Assembly: GCA_964017125.1 (NCBI GenBank) | Contig: OZ024902.1 | Span: 104,886,560-104,950,559, forward strand | Direction of reading: 5' to 3' | DNA: 64,000 nucleotides | Origin: Flabesymbios commensalis | Lineage: Eukaryota; Annelida; Polychaeta; Terebellida; Flabelligeridae | Shown here: in pieces, positions 1 to 11,718 of the stretch | Layout of the letters: every line of letters begins with the position of its first letter | How positions within the stretch are numbered: position 1 is the first letter of the stretch | The notes under the pieces: model-generated | Databases searched by the model: none | The model's input: the letters and a program-made list of their open reading frames with translations, nothing else | Told to the model about the DNA's origin: nothing | Program-made: the position numbers and the translations under genes

Positions 1-483
1 ACACCGGGCTGTGAGAATTGTCTGTCTACATATATTGTGGAGGGTTGAGAGCACGTGACATATATTATATATATGTGTGTTGTATGACCAGTATCGCCAT
101 CAGCGTCACCGTAATGAATGCCATACACATGGATGACGTGGTGAACAGTTTGACATGGGGGGCCGCTGAATTTATAATCAACTTCTGACAGACCTGGATG
201 TGAACTTGTCAGGCGACCCACGGCCATGCTGAATGGTTTGACCGCCAGGCGGCGACAGCTGTGCCCCGGCCGCCATCTTGTACGTGTACTCACATGTGTG
301 AACTGTGTGAATTTTACCCGTCGCGTTGCTATTCAAATAGCACATTTTGTGCATTTGAATGTGCGAATTGTCATGGTTCGACAGTAATGCCTCGTATTTA
401 AAATCATGGGCTCGAGAGTTCTGTACTTTAAGATTTCATGTAATAAAAATTACGATAGCTCGTAATCAAAAAACGATTTGTCA

Positions 484-550
484 ACCCAATGCCAGATTAA
501 TGTTGGGCCACCGTCTGCGACAGTGGCCCAACATTAATCCAGCATTGGGT
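484..550. repeat. Family A palindrome, partial
   Basis: Inverted arms acccaatgccagattaatg... and ...cattaatccagcattgggt around a cgtctgcgac centre. The outer termini (CCCAGCAAACACGAGAC type) are missing. Confidence 0.8.
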
Positions 551-959
551 TTCCACCTCCTGAAAGCATCCGCTTACTGTGAATATTATATGATGAAGCG
601 CCTATTGTATAGTTGTAATGATGGGGCATGATGGTGTGCAGATTGCAGCAGATTGCAGACACGTGGCAGGTACTGTCTGCCGATGACGGGCGTCTTGTGT
701 GGGCGGGCACCACCAGAAAATGACGGCCACACCTAATCTACCACGTCACGAAATGACGGACAGTGCCAAATTCACATGTAAAAATGTTCGGAATTGTATG
801 TTGATGCTAAGGAAAGATGGAGTCCAACACAATCTCGTGTCTTGACCTCGTGCTGATCCAGATGTAAGATAACCTATGCTGGTCCTTAATAATTATTACA
901 TTGATGTACCATGATCCTGGAATGTCCCGGTTGTCATGATGGTATCCTGTTCTTGTTGA

Positions 960-1480
960 TTGTGCTGTCGTTTTTCTGAAACGAAACCAGGCATTGACGT
1001 TAAACCATTTGGAGTGTTGGTTATATTACTGACTTTCTGAAGCAAAACCAGACATCCTAGACATTTTTAAACAAGGAGCTTGTATGGACCTTGCATTGAA
1101 ATGAAACCAGGTGGAGTGTGGATGTAATATTGACTTTTTGCAATGAAGCCAGGCAATGAATTTAAACAATTAAGAATGTCCATTGTAATTTTAATGGCTC
1201 TCACGGATGAAACCAGACAGCATTTAAAATAAACTATTGGTATAAGGCTGACTGTATTATGTGCCTAGGTACTGATTTTCTGAGGTGAAACCACGCGATG
1301 AAATCAACCCATTTAAAAAGTTGATTGCAATATCGACTTTTAGAAATGAAGCTAGGCATTGAAACCGAACCATTTGTAATGTTGATTCTAATATCAGTTT
1401 TCTAAGGTGAAAGCAGACATTGCCATAAGCCATTGAGAATGCTGATACTGGCTTCTGAAATGACACACTATGAATTGAAA
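960..1480 (+). repeat. Degenerate tandem array, about 60-bp unit
   Basis: The word (t)gaaaccag or a close variant recurs at about 984, 1045, 1104, 1146, 1210, 1288, 1349, 1410 and 1465. It is usually followed by gcattgaa..aaaccatttg and a ttgatt..aatat..actttctga stretch. Most intervals are 58-64 bp; two are 42 and 78. Identity between units looks moderate, so the array is old. Confidence 0.7.
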
Positions 1481-1795
1481 TAAAACACTTATTCATGTTA
1501 GTTTAAAAATAGTTTGCAAAATAAGATACCTACGAGTGTGTTAATAGCATTGTAAATGTTGATTTTGAAACCGGCTTTCTAACGCGGTAGCATGGCTCCT
1601 GTTGGTTTATTGCCAGGTCCTTACATGTACATACATTTGGACTCCACCCTATTGAATGTAATTGTAACTTCCGGGCCTTATTCAAAGTAGCCCCTGGTGT
1701 TTGTTGGCTGAAACATTTGCAATCTTAAATTAACCCCACATGGTGTTGTTCTGTTTCTTGGCTGCCGTGGTAGATAGCTGTAAAACTAGCATCTC

Positions 1796-1907
1796 GGAAA
1801 ACACGAGACAATAATCCCACGAGACATTGAACAAATGTTGGTACAATGTTGGCCCGACGTCATAGACGGCGGGCTAACATTGAACCAACATTGGTGTTTT
1901 TTCTGGG
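1796..1907. repeat. Family A palindrome, near full length
   Basis: Has the outer aaacacgagac terminus, arms gaacaaatgttggtacaatg and cattgaaccaacattggtg, the centre gacgtcatagacggc and a ctggga right end. The terminal cacgagaca segment appears twice on the left. Confidence 0.8.
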
Positions 1908-2550
1908 ATGTGTGTACTCAGAATAGGCTGGAAAAGTGGGGCCCTCAGCCTTTTTCAGTGAAATCAGCAAGGAAAACAGCGAGTAAATAATTATTCTGCC
2001 CCAGAGGTGGCAGGCAGCTTGCATGCTGAACTGTGGGGGTGAAATGTTCATTGCAGACCATTGAGGTCCTGAAACCAATGCCACTTCTGATACAGCTGAT
2101 GCTTTTATATCACTACCGGAACATATGCCTACACATGAAAAATAATCAGGAAACTCTTCAGTCAAAACATCAATGAATTTTCAGGTTTTTTTAGTGATGT
2201 TCTATGGCGGCCAATATGTTTGGGTTTGGTTGAAGGCAATGAGATTTGACATCAAAGAGGGCCGTTTGCATGCAGGCGGTGTGTGTAAGGGAGCATAGAG
2301 TTATAGGTTGGCTGACAGAGACGGATGAGATGGCGTGGTCTGAGCCCTCCTCGAACCCCCACACCACATACCCGGCGTATACCCTTCCTGTAGAAACTCT
2401 AATCCTACCCAGAGAGACCCATAATCAGCCGGTCTGCCTACTGTATACCCGCTCCAAGTAAACACCCCCTCTGTGACCGATGACAGTCACAGGTCAAGGG
2501 TGAAGGTGAAGGTCACACTGGCCGACCCTCAGGGTCGAAACACGCCTCTA

Positions 2551-2620
2551 CAAAGTCAAAAGGCAGTAACTGTTTGCTTGAAAAGCAAGCAGTTACCGCC
2601 TTTTGGCTTTGCACGGCAGA
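2551..2620. repeat. Family C palindrome
   Basis: Arms caaagtcaaaaggcagtaac and gttaccgccttttggctttg flank tgtttgcttgaaaagcaagca. The right end is followed by the usual cacggcag. About 70 bp. Confidence 0.85.
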
Positions 2621-3712
2621 ACATGTGACTGGCCCTTTGCGATGTGTGTGGTACCATCTGAAAATTATCTGGAAAAAAGTCACTGGTTGTGTTCTCAGGT
2701 TTCGTTTCATTCAGTTGGACGGATACTTGAACCTTCCGGGTGTTACATGGCCGCCCTGAACATCACACGTTCACCAGGGGGCGGTGCGGGAGGGTGGAAC
2801 CTGGTTCACCTGTTCGGACAAATTCACTGAATGTCAGTTCATTCCGTCCGGCAGCATGTGGTAAACAACAACGTCCTCTCTGCCCATTCATACAACCAGA
2901 GAGGTGTAACCTCCCTGATACAAGCTATCTTACTCTCCATCATTTATCTCATTTAGAAAAAAGACTGGAATCATATGTTATGTCTAACATATGAATCGCT
3001 GATTTACATCAGCGTAGCATGGAAACAGCTGGCCCTAATCTATATGCACGACAAAGAAGGCTTACAACAAACAAAAACTGTTCAGTGAGCCTTTACTATA
3101 GGCAAAGCATGCACGTTTGCAATGGGCCCTATAATATTATGTATCATACCGTATATATATACACTAAAGGTAGGCCTACTTTTATAGAGAACACCATCTC
3201 GATTCAAAAATTAAAAAATACTATTACGTGGAACCAAAACGTTACGCTGGTGTAATTCATTTGGTGACTTTATATGGAAAGGTTTTAGCGACATGTGCAT
3301 GGCAATCAGTGAGCTCGTTTAACCAAAATTTTGTTAGAGTTTCCGTCAAACAAATCTATGAAGTAACCCGCACCGTGGGCGACTGAACTATATACTTATG
3401 CCACTTCATAAGTACATTTTAATATGCTTGACCCACGTCTACTTATATGAGCTACATATGTTATCCATTGCCGCTATAATAATATGTATGCGCATATTGA
3501 CCGCTCCATGGAGGTTTCTCCACGCAGGTGGGCCCACAACCAAACATGCGTAATCAGGACGACTGCTCTAAATCCAACGTTGTAATCGCTTTATCATCGC
3601 CGAGTATATTAATAAATTGCATTATAAAATGTTCAAAAAGTCACACAATTTGTCCTGGGTGTTCAAGACAACCCTAGGCTGGAGGAGCTCAACCCAAGAA
3701 AACCCTGCTCAT

Positions 3713-3822
3713 CCCAGTAAACACGAGAAGTTCACCCAATGCTGGCTTATTGTTGGCCCAGCGTCGCAGACGCTGGCCCAACAATGAACCAGCATTGGGT
3801 GAACGTCTCGTTGTTTTATGGG
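3713..3822. repeat. Family A palindrome, full length
   Basis: Starts cccagtaaacacgagaa and ends ttgttttatggg, 110 bp. The inner arms match closely around cccagcgtcgcagacgctgg. One of the best whole copies. Confidence 0.9.
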
Positions 3823-3988
3823 TATGTGTGTAGATGAGCGATCTGTACGGCGTCAAGGGTGGTCACAGATACTAACTGTTCAGCTGACATCATCATCTCT
3901 CCCCTCCTATTTAATTAAACGTTTTCTTCTTTTCTTCTTTTTTTGCAGGCAATCCGTCTTATATTAAGCTGATGAGGAGATGGGTTAA

Positions 3989-4020
3989 CCCTTTCAGTGC
4001 GAGGGACACATTTTAAGCGC
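3989..4020 (+). repeat. Left end of family E (piggyBac-like MITE)
   Basis: TTAA at 3985-3988 is followed by ccctttcagtgcgaggga, the same terminus as the copy at 15132. The internal part and right end are not recognisable. It lies about 100 bp upstream of the first kinase exon. Confidence 0.55.
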
Positions 4021-4113
4021 GTTTCAGTTGCTGTTTACAACTACACTGTTACAATGTTGAAAGTTTAAAATAATCCATTAAATAAATATGATATACCCTT
4101 CGTGTGTTTTCAG

Positions 4114-4172
4114 AGATCTGAAAATGGAAAACATCATGTTGGATACAAAGAAAACGAGTATCAAACTCATTG
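4114..4172 (+). CDS. HUNK: Kinase exon 1 in window: catalytic loop (HUNK-like)
   Basis: Internal exon of a serine/threonine protein kinase. The first base completes a codon split with the upstream exon; AGA would give Arg if that exon ends in AG or CG. It then reads DLKMENIMLDTKKTSIKLI, and the final G is the first base of a codon finished by the next exon (GAC, Asp of DFG). This is the catalytic loop: the Asp is the proton acceptor, the Lys contacts phosphate and the Asn binds metal. The exon is 59 bp. Its acceptor is ttttcag and its donor is g/gtgagt, a strong GT-AG pair. The RDLKxEN form is typical of CAMK-group AMPK-related kinases and close to HUNK (RDLKIEN, from memory). It is too short for a simple ORF scan. 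The upstream kinase exons (glycine loop, VAIK lysine, hinge) are not visible in the first 4.1 kb. Confidence 0.85.
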
Positions 4173-4272
4173 GTGAGTACTCAGTATCTTGAATTTCTGT
4201 GTGCGAGTCTGTCGTCTGAGCATTGGAAGATGAAAACTCTGAGTCAAATGCAATGTTGATGCAGATCTACAG

Positions 4273-4430
4273 TGGGTCAATGTCTAAGATCAATGTTGGT
4301 CCACCGTCTACGACGCTGGCCCAACATTGATCTTAAACATTGACCCAATGTAAGTTCAATGCTGGTCCACCGTGTACGACGCTGGCCCAACATTGATCCT
4401 ACATTGGGTCAATGTCTTGTGTTCGCTGGG
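4273..4430. repeat. Family A doublet
   Basis: Two family A hairpin centres (ccaccgtctacgacgctggc and ccaccgtgtacgacgctggc) lie in tandem about 83 bp apart and share intervening arm sequence. The right end reads gtcttgtgttcgctggg. Confidence 0.85.
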
Positions 4431-4796
4431 TAAGCTGCATGTTTTAAGGGGATAGGAACACCCTTCGTGTCGTGGATACGGATACTGATGGTGAGGGGGG
4501 AGGGCCACTTACCTATGCACACAGATGCGGGCGACTTATCGTTATACCGTCTAGTATAACGTACACAAACGTAATTATCATCTGATTGCAAGCATGCCGG
4601 ATTTCTAAATGTACCATTTTATCAATGAATACTGTGTTTCAAGATATATTTTCTAATTTAAAATGAAATAATCATAATATTCCATGTAGATACCGTAAAT
4701 TCTAGTTAGAAGGATCTCACCCTCCACTATGTTCCGGAACACGTTGTGGAGGGTGGCGTTTGCTGACTAGTAAATTCATACATGGTGTTAGGTGTG

Positions 4797-4895
4797 AGAA
4801 AACACGAGACGTTAGACCAACACTAGTTGAATTTTTGGTCCACCGTCCTCGACGCTGATCCAAAATTAAAAAACATTAGCTCAACGTTATTTCTC
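4797..4895. repeat. Family A palindrome, decayed
   Basis: Left end gaaaacacgagacgttagac, centre ccaccgtcctcgacgctgat, and a poorly paired right arm. Confidence 0.65.
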
Positions 4896-5150
4896 AACTG
4901 GAATAGAAATGCAACTACATACACACATAAAGTCTACATACTGTGGGCACATTGTTGAGCCGACCTTCAAGAGGTTGACCTAACAGGGGCGATTATGCCA
5001 TGGGTTCTAAGAAGGCTATGCTTAGCCTTATTGACCACTGGTCTTCCAGAAGTGTCCAATTCCAAACAAACTATTCCACATTTGGATGATCATTCTGTGA
5101 CAAAATTCACACTGCTAGATATCTTATGAGATAAAAATGGCGGCCTTTGC

Positions 5151-5252
5151 CCAGAAAACATGAGAAGCTGACCCAATATCGTTTTGATGTTGGTCCGCCA
5201 TCTGCGACGTCAACCCAACATTAATCCAAAACTATATCAAGGCCTCTCTGGG
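5151..5252. repeat. Family A palindrome, decayed
   Basis: Left end ccagaaaacatgagaagctg, centre ccgccatctgcgacgtcaac, right end cctctctgggtg. Confidence 0.65.
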
Positions 5253-5814
5253 TGCCTATCATGCTCATTTACATGTGCTTTACCGGTATATACTTTACCG
5301 GTAGTATTGTCTGGTCTACTCTAATGATAATACCCTGCCCCCCCCCCATGTCATCATGCCATATATACCCTGTGACACGTAGTAACCGGGTAGTGTGTTA
5401 TACTATACTCAGCATCCTGTCATCTCATATTTATCATATTATATACCCCTCCCTGATAATAGATAATAAATCAATAAATTACCCACATTGCAATAAAAAA
5501 AACATTGCGATAATTAGGTTTTTCAGCAAATTATCTATTCACTACAGTAATACTATCATGTGGGTTACGTCCTGTTGCGCAGACGCGGCTCTGTCATGTG
5601 ACTTCACCACGTGATGTGGTGTGGATAAAGTCTCCCAAATTATTAAATGTTGTTTGGATTGATCAATTATTATCAGTGATTGTCCCTTGGTGTTGACTGT
5701 GATATCAGGGCATATAGTTTACATTTTGATTGTAGATGGTGGTGACTACATCAAGTAGTGTTTTATGGAGCCAACATTCAATCTCCAGATTGCTGGAGTT
5801 TTTGTCGCGCACAA

Positions 5815-5985
5815 ATTATTTATTTCAACCCGACACGGCGGCGCATAAAAATTTCAAATCTTTTTACCGCGACCCACAATTCAAGTGCACTGGGTGAAAA
5901 TCTGTTTACTTTCAGACCAAACATTTGCAAATCTTGAAGTTTAAACACTTCTTAATCCCATTGACGGTGATTTAATAATAATTTA
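5815..5985 (+). repeat. Family D element, left part lost
   Basis: Contains the hairpin remnant taccgcgacccacaa and the conserved downstream block gaccaaacatttgcaaatct, tgaagtttaaacacttc and the ..cattgacggtgattta end seen in the copies at 23278 and 27244. No TTAA flank can be assigned. Confidence 0.7.
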
Positions 5986-6135
5986 ACATACCGATTAAAC
6001 ATAATAAACACAATTATTATAGTCGTGCTTAGTTTTCTAGCTACTTAGGCCGTATCGCGCATTTTTGTAAAAAGAATACTTCGCGGATGTATAATGTAAT
6101 AAATCCTAGAACAGGCGGAGATCGTGAGCATGAGG

Positions 6136-6179
6136 CCTGAGGCCGAGATGGGCTGGGCCTGAGGCCGAGATGGGCTGGG
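6136..6179 (+). repeat. Tandem duplication, 22 bp x 2
   Basis: cctgaggccgagatgggctg plus gg occurs twice, head to tail and identical. A recent small duplication. Confidence 0.85.
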
Positions 6180-6361
6180 CTGATGACTGAATGGAGAGGG
6201 GATCACGTTCTACTGTATAAAAACATTATAAATGTGTCAGCGAGATCTGAGGTCCTAGACACAGTGAGTAGGTCCTAGTGATAACATCCAGTGGACTGTG
6301 CTACTGTTATTCACCCTCTAGCCCCCCCCCCCCAAACACTTGTTCTCCCGTGTAACCCGCC

Positions 6362-6435
6362 ATGCAAAGGGAAACAGCAGTAACTGTTCACTTGAAAACT
6401 AAGCAGTTACTCCTCATTGCTTTTGCATGTCAGTA
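6362..6435. repeat. Family C palindrome
   Basis: atgcaaagggaaacagcagt ... agcagttactcctcattgct, then tttgcatgtcagt. Belongs to the TAACT/AGTTA arm type. Confidence 0.75.
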
Positions 6436-6745
6436 ATGGAATACAACAACAACCATCAAAAAAAGATTTATGATCATATTTTTCGGTTATAGCCGCATTC
6501 GAGTAAGAAAATGCTCTATGCAATAAATACAAAATAATAATAATTAATTTGCATCCCTATTTAATATCCTGTAGAGTTGTCCACAATAGCATTCCAGTAC
6601 AGAAAAAATATCTTTTTTATTTTTTAATCTGTCAATGTGAAGGAAAGATTTATGTAATATGTAGCTTCATCACATAAAAAATAGGGGGTTTTCAATAATG
6701 CTAGTGATGATTTATTATTTTATAACCCATGCCATTTACGGGACT

Positions 6746-6946
6746 TGTGGCTGAACAAAAAGAAATGAAATGAATGGGGTTTTAAGCCATCTTCGTGACC
6801 CAATATAGGCTAAACTGGACCAAGAGAAACGCCAAGAGATGGTGAGATGAATGAGATGACATTGCCCTCCAGACATATGAATCGAAATTCGAACCCTGGT
6901 GGTCTGAGGTCGAGCACGCTACCTCTCAGTCACGGAGGCTCCCCAC
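6746..6946 (-). mobile_element. tRNA-derived SINE, head 1
   Basis: Read on the - strand from 6946 it begins ggggagcctccgtgactgag, with an A-box-like gaggtagcgtgctcg and a B-box-like ggttcgaatttcg (complement of 6884-6896) at tRNA-like spacing. A unique body of about 120 bp follows, ending in a tail rich in catttcattt. It is a SINE head rather than a tRNA gene, because no acceptor-stem pairing is apparent and a body follows. The family is not identified. Confidence 0.6.
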
Positions 6947-6947
6947 A

Positions 6948-7103
6948 ATATTGAATCTTCACGAGTGAACGGGGAGAAACATTTTGTTTCTTTGAAACTT
7001 GAACCCCCGATCTCCGACTATAGTCCCAAACAGCCTAACGGCCGGCAGTGTACGACTTTCCCCGCAGGCAGCTTTAACCACTGCACCAGGGCCGAGCCAA
7101 GTT
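6948..7103 (-). mobile_element. tRNA-derived SINE, head 2
   Basis: On the - strand from 7103 it reads ggctcggccctggtgcagtg then gttaaagctgcctgc, an A-box-like segment. It later reads gatcgggggttcaagtttc, a B-box-like segment. It lies immediately before the head at 6946, in the same orientation, so the two could form a dimeric SINE. The spacing between the boxes is long, as if there were an insertion or a long variable arm. Confidence 0.5.
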
Positions 7104-7224
7104 ACTATTATTGCATTCACCAGGTGGCAGCAGCGACCGGTGCAACAAGACGTGTGTTGCAGCTCCTGCTAACCACCAGTGTGTTATTGATCATATTGAT
7201 ATTGTCGGTCTGCCGATGAGGCCT

Positions 7225-7376
7225 CATAATAATGTGTAATTATTAATATATAGTGCGAGGTTTTGTCAGCAATAGGACAGTTTTTGTCGTATAATGTACT
7301 TGTATATTGTTTATTTTGTACTTTGCAAACACATTGTAAAATTTGTGAAGCAAATAAATTTGACTTGACTTGACTA
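7225..7376 (+). mobile_element. LINE-like 3' tail ending in TTGAC repeats
   Basis: AT-rich 3'-UTR-like sequence with gtacttgtatattgtttat, then gaagcaaataaatttgactt and further gacttgact repeats at 7360-7374. Short 3' tandem repeats of this kind mark non-LTR retrotransposons or SINEs that share their tails. No reverse transcriptase sequence is present. Confidence 0.45.
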
Positions 7377-7806
7377 ACTACAGCGTCAGCAGGCTCTGGA
7401 GACGGTGTTACTTTGCGATACTTCTTCTTCTACTGATAAAAACAAAATCTCCCAATATGCAAACTTATGCAAGCTCCGAAATATGATCACGATCATATAA
7501 TCATAATTGCCAGGACATTGAAATTTCGCAATGAAAAATAAAAATGGTAAACCAGTTTGATATAGACACGTTGTGCTATAAAACTAGTGCAACGTTGTGG
7601 CAGCGTATTATGCGGTCTGGTCATTCGTTCCGCTGCATGCATTACCAACGTTTTCTAAAGGAATTTTTAAACAAAGAAGCCTTTTTCCCCTGCGTTGTAC
7701 TCAATTACTAAGTTCAAATCTTTTATTGCAAAACTCTGGAGTAACAAAATCCTGTAGCAACAGGAGTACTAAAATGATAGAGAAACCTATTACCCAACTT
7801 TGTATA

Positions 7807-7902
7807 GCCGAGAAACATGAGCTGAGATGATGTTGGGCCAGCGTCGTAGACGATGGGCCAACCTCAGCCCAACATTGGGCCAACGCCTCGTGTTTGCTGG
7901 GT
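7807..7902. repeat. Family A palindrome, deletion derivative
   Basis: Left gccgagaaacatgagctgag, centre ggccagcgtcgtagacgatg, right end caacgcctcgtgtttgctgg g. Part of the left arm is missing. Confidence 0.75.
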
Positions 7903-8518
7903 GGCTGTCTCTGACCCATGATCACCCCACGATTCAGGCTGAGCTACGTTATAAATACTGTGCTGCGACAGCTGTATGGACACAAGTATAGCAACGGACC
8001 AATATCTTGCGACTTCGGCCCGTTGTTGTACTTACGTTTTATCCCAATTTGCTTTGCGATACTTGTGTTTAATATACTCCGGAACCTCTGTTTTCAGTAT
8101 CTGATCCAGGCAATGCAAGCCCAGCATCTATTTGAAAGTAGACGTAGGTCTGCTTTAAAATACGAAATTACTTATCCAAAGAGGATAAAAATCGAACATT
8201 AATCTCTATAATACTGCAAAACATCACATGGTATCGGAGGTCGTATCGGGGGTTGCTGAAGCCCAGACCCGGAAAGCGTCCTCCGCAGCTGCAGCCTGCT
8301 CACCCGGGTTAATCTACACTGTCAGGTTTTTATCCACACTATTTTTTCCCAAGCCCAGTATTTATTTAGCCCTCCCAACGCTGACAAGCTGCAGTTGTCT
8401 CCCGGTGATTTCTGACCCCAGTTGCGCAATTTGGCAGCTTCCCGGCAGCTGTGGACTCGGCAAGGGGAGAGAGACAGAGCGGAGAGGGCACCTCTCAGAA
8501 AGCAGGGGATGGCTAGAG

Positions 8519-8560
8519 GTTGGGCCAACGCCTCAGACGCTGTGCCAACATTGATCAATC
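8519..8560. repeat. Family A fragment
   Basis: Centre ttgggccaacgcctcagacg with a short right arm tgtgccaacattgatc. Termini are absent. Confidence 0.55.
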
Positions 8561-8726
8561 AATAAGCTGAGGCTAGTGTGTGTTAGGACAGGTACTATAC
8601 CAGGAGAGTCCCCCTGCGGTGCGGATACTGAGGGGCTAGGGTGCCGCGGTATCCCAGAATAATCCGGGCATGGTGCTCCTAGAATTTTGATGGCGATGAA
8701 GGCACCGCGGGGACCCGTCTGCCTGG

Positions 8727-8775
8727 CAGCGTTGGCACAACGCCGAGCCAACGTGTTGTGCCGTTGGCCCTGCTG
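8727..8775. repeat. Family A fragment, strongly decayed
   Basis: cagcgttggcacaacgccga ... gttgtgccgttggccctgctg is a weak inverted repeat using family A words. Confidence 0.35.
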
Positions 8776-8877
8776 TAAAAACCGCTTTGGTTCCGCTAGG
8801 GGGTGTCAAATGGGAAGCGGGGTGTATATAACGTTCAGGAATCAACCCCGCCCCAGCTAGACAAGCGTGGATCCTGT

Positions 8878-8972
8878 CAGCATAAAACCCTGGTCAACGT
8901 TTTGTCAATGGTGGGCCAACGTCTGCGACGTTGGCCCACCATTGACACAACGTTGAGCGCTATTTACCGGGT
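8878..8972. repeat. Family A palindrome
   Basis: Arms caacgttttgtcaatggtgg and ccaccattgacacaacgttg pair almost fully around gccaacgtctgcgacgttgg. The arm sequence differs from the usual form yet matches its partner. Confidence 0.85.
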
Positions 8973-10299
8973 GGAATCTCACACCTCCCCGGGGACTCGG
9001 CACATTGTAAATATTAGTGGACTTATGACGGCACTGTCCACCAATTCATCACGGGGCTTCCACAACAAGGAAATCCTTGTAGACGTTTTCACAGCGATCA
9101 TGTATTACCGGGCTTCACTCACTCAATATGTGAACTCCTCTAAATCTGTTGCCTCACTCTGCCTCATTTAATATTCTTCTCATTCTACATTGGTATGGTA
9201 ATTACAACGAAATACACGCAATGTCACCATAATTGGATTTTATGGCTCTTTAAAACAGTTAAATTTTACATTAACCTCATGAACAGTCCCAGTAGAGTCT
9301 GAACGAGAGTGAATAATTTCTCATTTTATTTCTGTAACGATGTCTTTGCAAATGTAACGAAAACTTGATATTAATAGGATGCGTGATCTCACTGATCTCA
9401 CCTTCAGCTATGAAGTATTCCACTGCCTGACGTCCAGTCTGCCGTATCTCGCCTGACTATAGGCACGATGCGCAATCTGGATTGTGGCAAAGTCTTTAGA
9501 ATGGTAAAATAATTAAGTTGAGGATTATTATAAAAGAAGTTAGATTAGACCTGCTTTGCATGTTGTTCGCTGATTTCCCAGTAATTTCGCAAACCCAAAG
9601 TCTCACGGCAATAATTTTGAAAATTTCATGAAATTTGTTTGAATATTTCAAGTTAGACCATTTGACATGTAGTGAAATTTCGGTATGAAAACTGAATGGA
9701 ATTAATGGGTTTATAGATGAGCGTCATAATTACCAATTTACTTTTAAACTATGTAATATTTTTACATATAACATATAATCCTAATAAAAATAACCAAATA
9801 AAAACACAATTATTTCAATGGTGTAGCCTTTAGAAAAACACTCAGAAGTGATAAAAACGTTTTAATTTATCACAATTATCTGTGCTACCGTTAATGTTTT
9901 ATACCTTTGTAAATAAAACGTAAAGCTGACGACTGTTCACATTGGTAGATTATAAAGAAAGGCGTTTTCTTTACAAAATCTGCTCTGATAAAGAATAAAT
10001 AAATAGTTAATTAGATCTGTAGACAACAAAGGGTAAAGTTGAATGGTGAGGAAACTAATAAATATGTCAGTATCGTTGAAGAGGAAGACAGTTTGGCTCC
10101 CACAGGATCACCATAGGATCACGGTATGATCACCACGGGTAACGCTGACAAACATAATATAACGACAGAAAACATACCCTAAACTTTCACGTTGGGATGC
10201 TTTATGATTCAAAATATTATCCACATTTTTGGTGATCGCTTGATGTGCTTGTTAGTTAGGTTTCTGGTAAAGTAGGTCAGATGTACAGGTGGTTAGTTA
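8973..10299. other. Intron stretch with no recognised feature
   Basis: AT-rich, no repeat of the named families, no coding frame with family resemblance. Confidence 0.5.
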
Positions 10300-10403
10300 A
10301 CACGGGGCATTCATCCAATGCTGTTTCAATGTTGACCCAGTGTCTTAGACGCTCGCCCAACATTGAAACAGCGTTAAATATATGTCCCGTGTTTATTGGG
10401 TGG
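10300..10403. repeat. Family A palindrome
   Basis: acacggggcattcatccaat ... centre ccagtgtcttagacgctcgc ... right end gtcccgtgtttattgggtg. Confidence 0.8.
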
Positions 10404-10855
10404 CCAGTTAATTTACTGACTCACTAATGATTGTTCTTTTCTGATGTCTGCAATTGTTCACAAACACACACACAAGTGGACATGTTTATTTTACATAATC
10501 TTGTTTATTAGGGGCTTGATTGAAACAAAAAATAGTTTCTGAGAGAAATCATCAAGGCCATATTGATTTGATTCTTTCTGATTTAACAAATCTAGATGTT
10601 AAAAAAACGAACATTGGGGTCTTAAATTTGCTTTACAATATGGTCTATTTCGACTTAAAACGGTTGGATTGTGCTATTAGTTTAGGGTTTAACTAATCTC
10701 TATTTTAAGTAAAATTATAAATAAAGATACAAGCTAAATAGGTCGATTGTTTTCCTGAATTATCAAACACAACACAATTGTATTTTACCAGAAATGCATT
10801 TCTGATTTTGCTAAATAGCGAAGAGTTTAAGAATCTCTATATGTTTACTAAAAGC

Positions 10856-10930
10856 CGGCTAAATGCTGTGTGAACGTCGGTGACGTTGGTCCAGCATTGA
10901 GTCGGCTTCGAGTGAACGCCTCGTATGTTT
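10856..10930. repeat. Family A fragment, decayed
   Basis: Contains gtgaacgtcggtgacgttgg and the right end gtgaacgcctcgtatgttt. Arm pairing is poor. Confidence 0.55.
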
Positions 10931-11628
10931 CTGTTTGTTTACTTGCCCGCGGTGTTACCTTGACAGGGGCAGGGTGGTCCTGGCGAGCAGAGGGTTGATT
11001 CACGTGTTTACATGTTGATGGTCGGCTCGAGGCGCTGTCAGCAGTGGCCGCTATCTCTGATAGCCCGATAACGCCTCGTAATCGCCAGCCTATATCTGCC
11101 CAGAACTGATAACAAAACAGCTAATCTGTCCCGCTGCTATAGAAAGGTCAACTCCTCACTTTAATTTAGTTAGTGTCTTAATTATGAGCAGTCAACTGAC
11201 CCCTTTTATTGTTGCGAAGTAGCAACATTCTGTCTGACATTATTATTCTCAACTCCACAGTAATCATTCTTAGATTTATAACATTTTTCTTCTCGTCAGA
11301 TAAACCAACTTTTCATTTGAAATAATCATTTCTAACCCAGTCCAAACTGCCTATCCAGGGAGGTCTTTACACCTCTCGGGTCTATCTAATTAACATTTTC
11401 AGCAACACTGTGGTCTCACTGATGGCATAAAGATGTTCGTAAAGTGTATCTTTTCATATATATCTTCAAATCTTTTCAGAAACCATATTCAGACAGATGG
11501 AATGTGACTGCTGCCTGAGCAGACAAAGGGTGTGTGTGTGTGTGTTTACCTGGGCCTGATTTGGCCACTCAATAGAGGGTGTAGATCTAATTGGACCTGA
11601 CTGGTCACCAGATAAAGATAACCAGATG

Positions 11629-11718
11629 CTCAGACAATGTTGTTTTATGTTGGGCCAGCGTCTCCGACGCTGGCCCAACATTAAAACAGCATTGTCTTGA
11701 CGTCTCGTGCTTGCTGGA
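11629..11718. repeat. Family A palindrome
   Basis: Arms agacaatgttgttttatgtt and acattaaaacagcattgtct around gggccagcgtctccgacgct. Right end gacgtctcgtgcttgctgga. Confidence 0.85.

Larger units (their letters stand above)
1..4113 (+). other. Upstream intron (5' end outside window)
   Basis: I found no upstream kinase exon here, so this is taken as the 3' part of an intron. It ends with cgtgtgttttcag. It holds a degenerate tandem array (about 960-1480), three family A hairpins, one family C hairpin and the left end of a family E element. Bases 1-480 and about 2620-3712 show nothing I can name. The only other small motif is a weak inverted repeat around taacctcc near 2900. Confidence 0.6.

Noticed and set aside
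6880-7103. Functional tRNA genes
   Set aside because: Only A- and B-box-like words are present, with no convincing acceptor-stem pairing and no terminator; SINE heads fit better.
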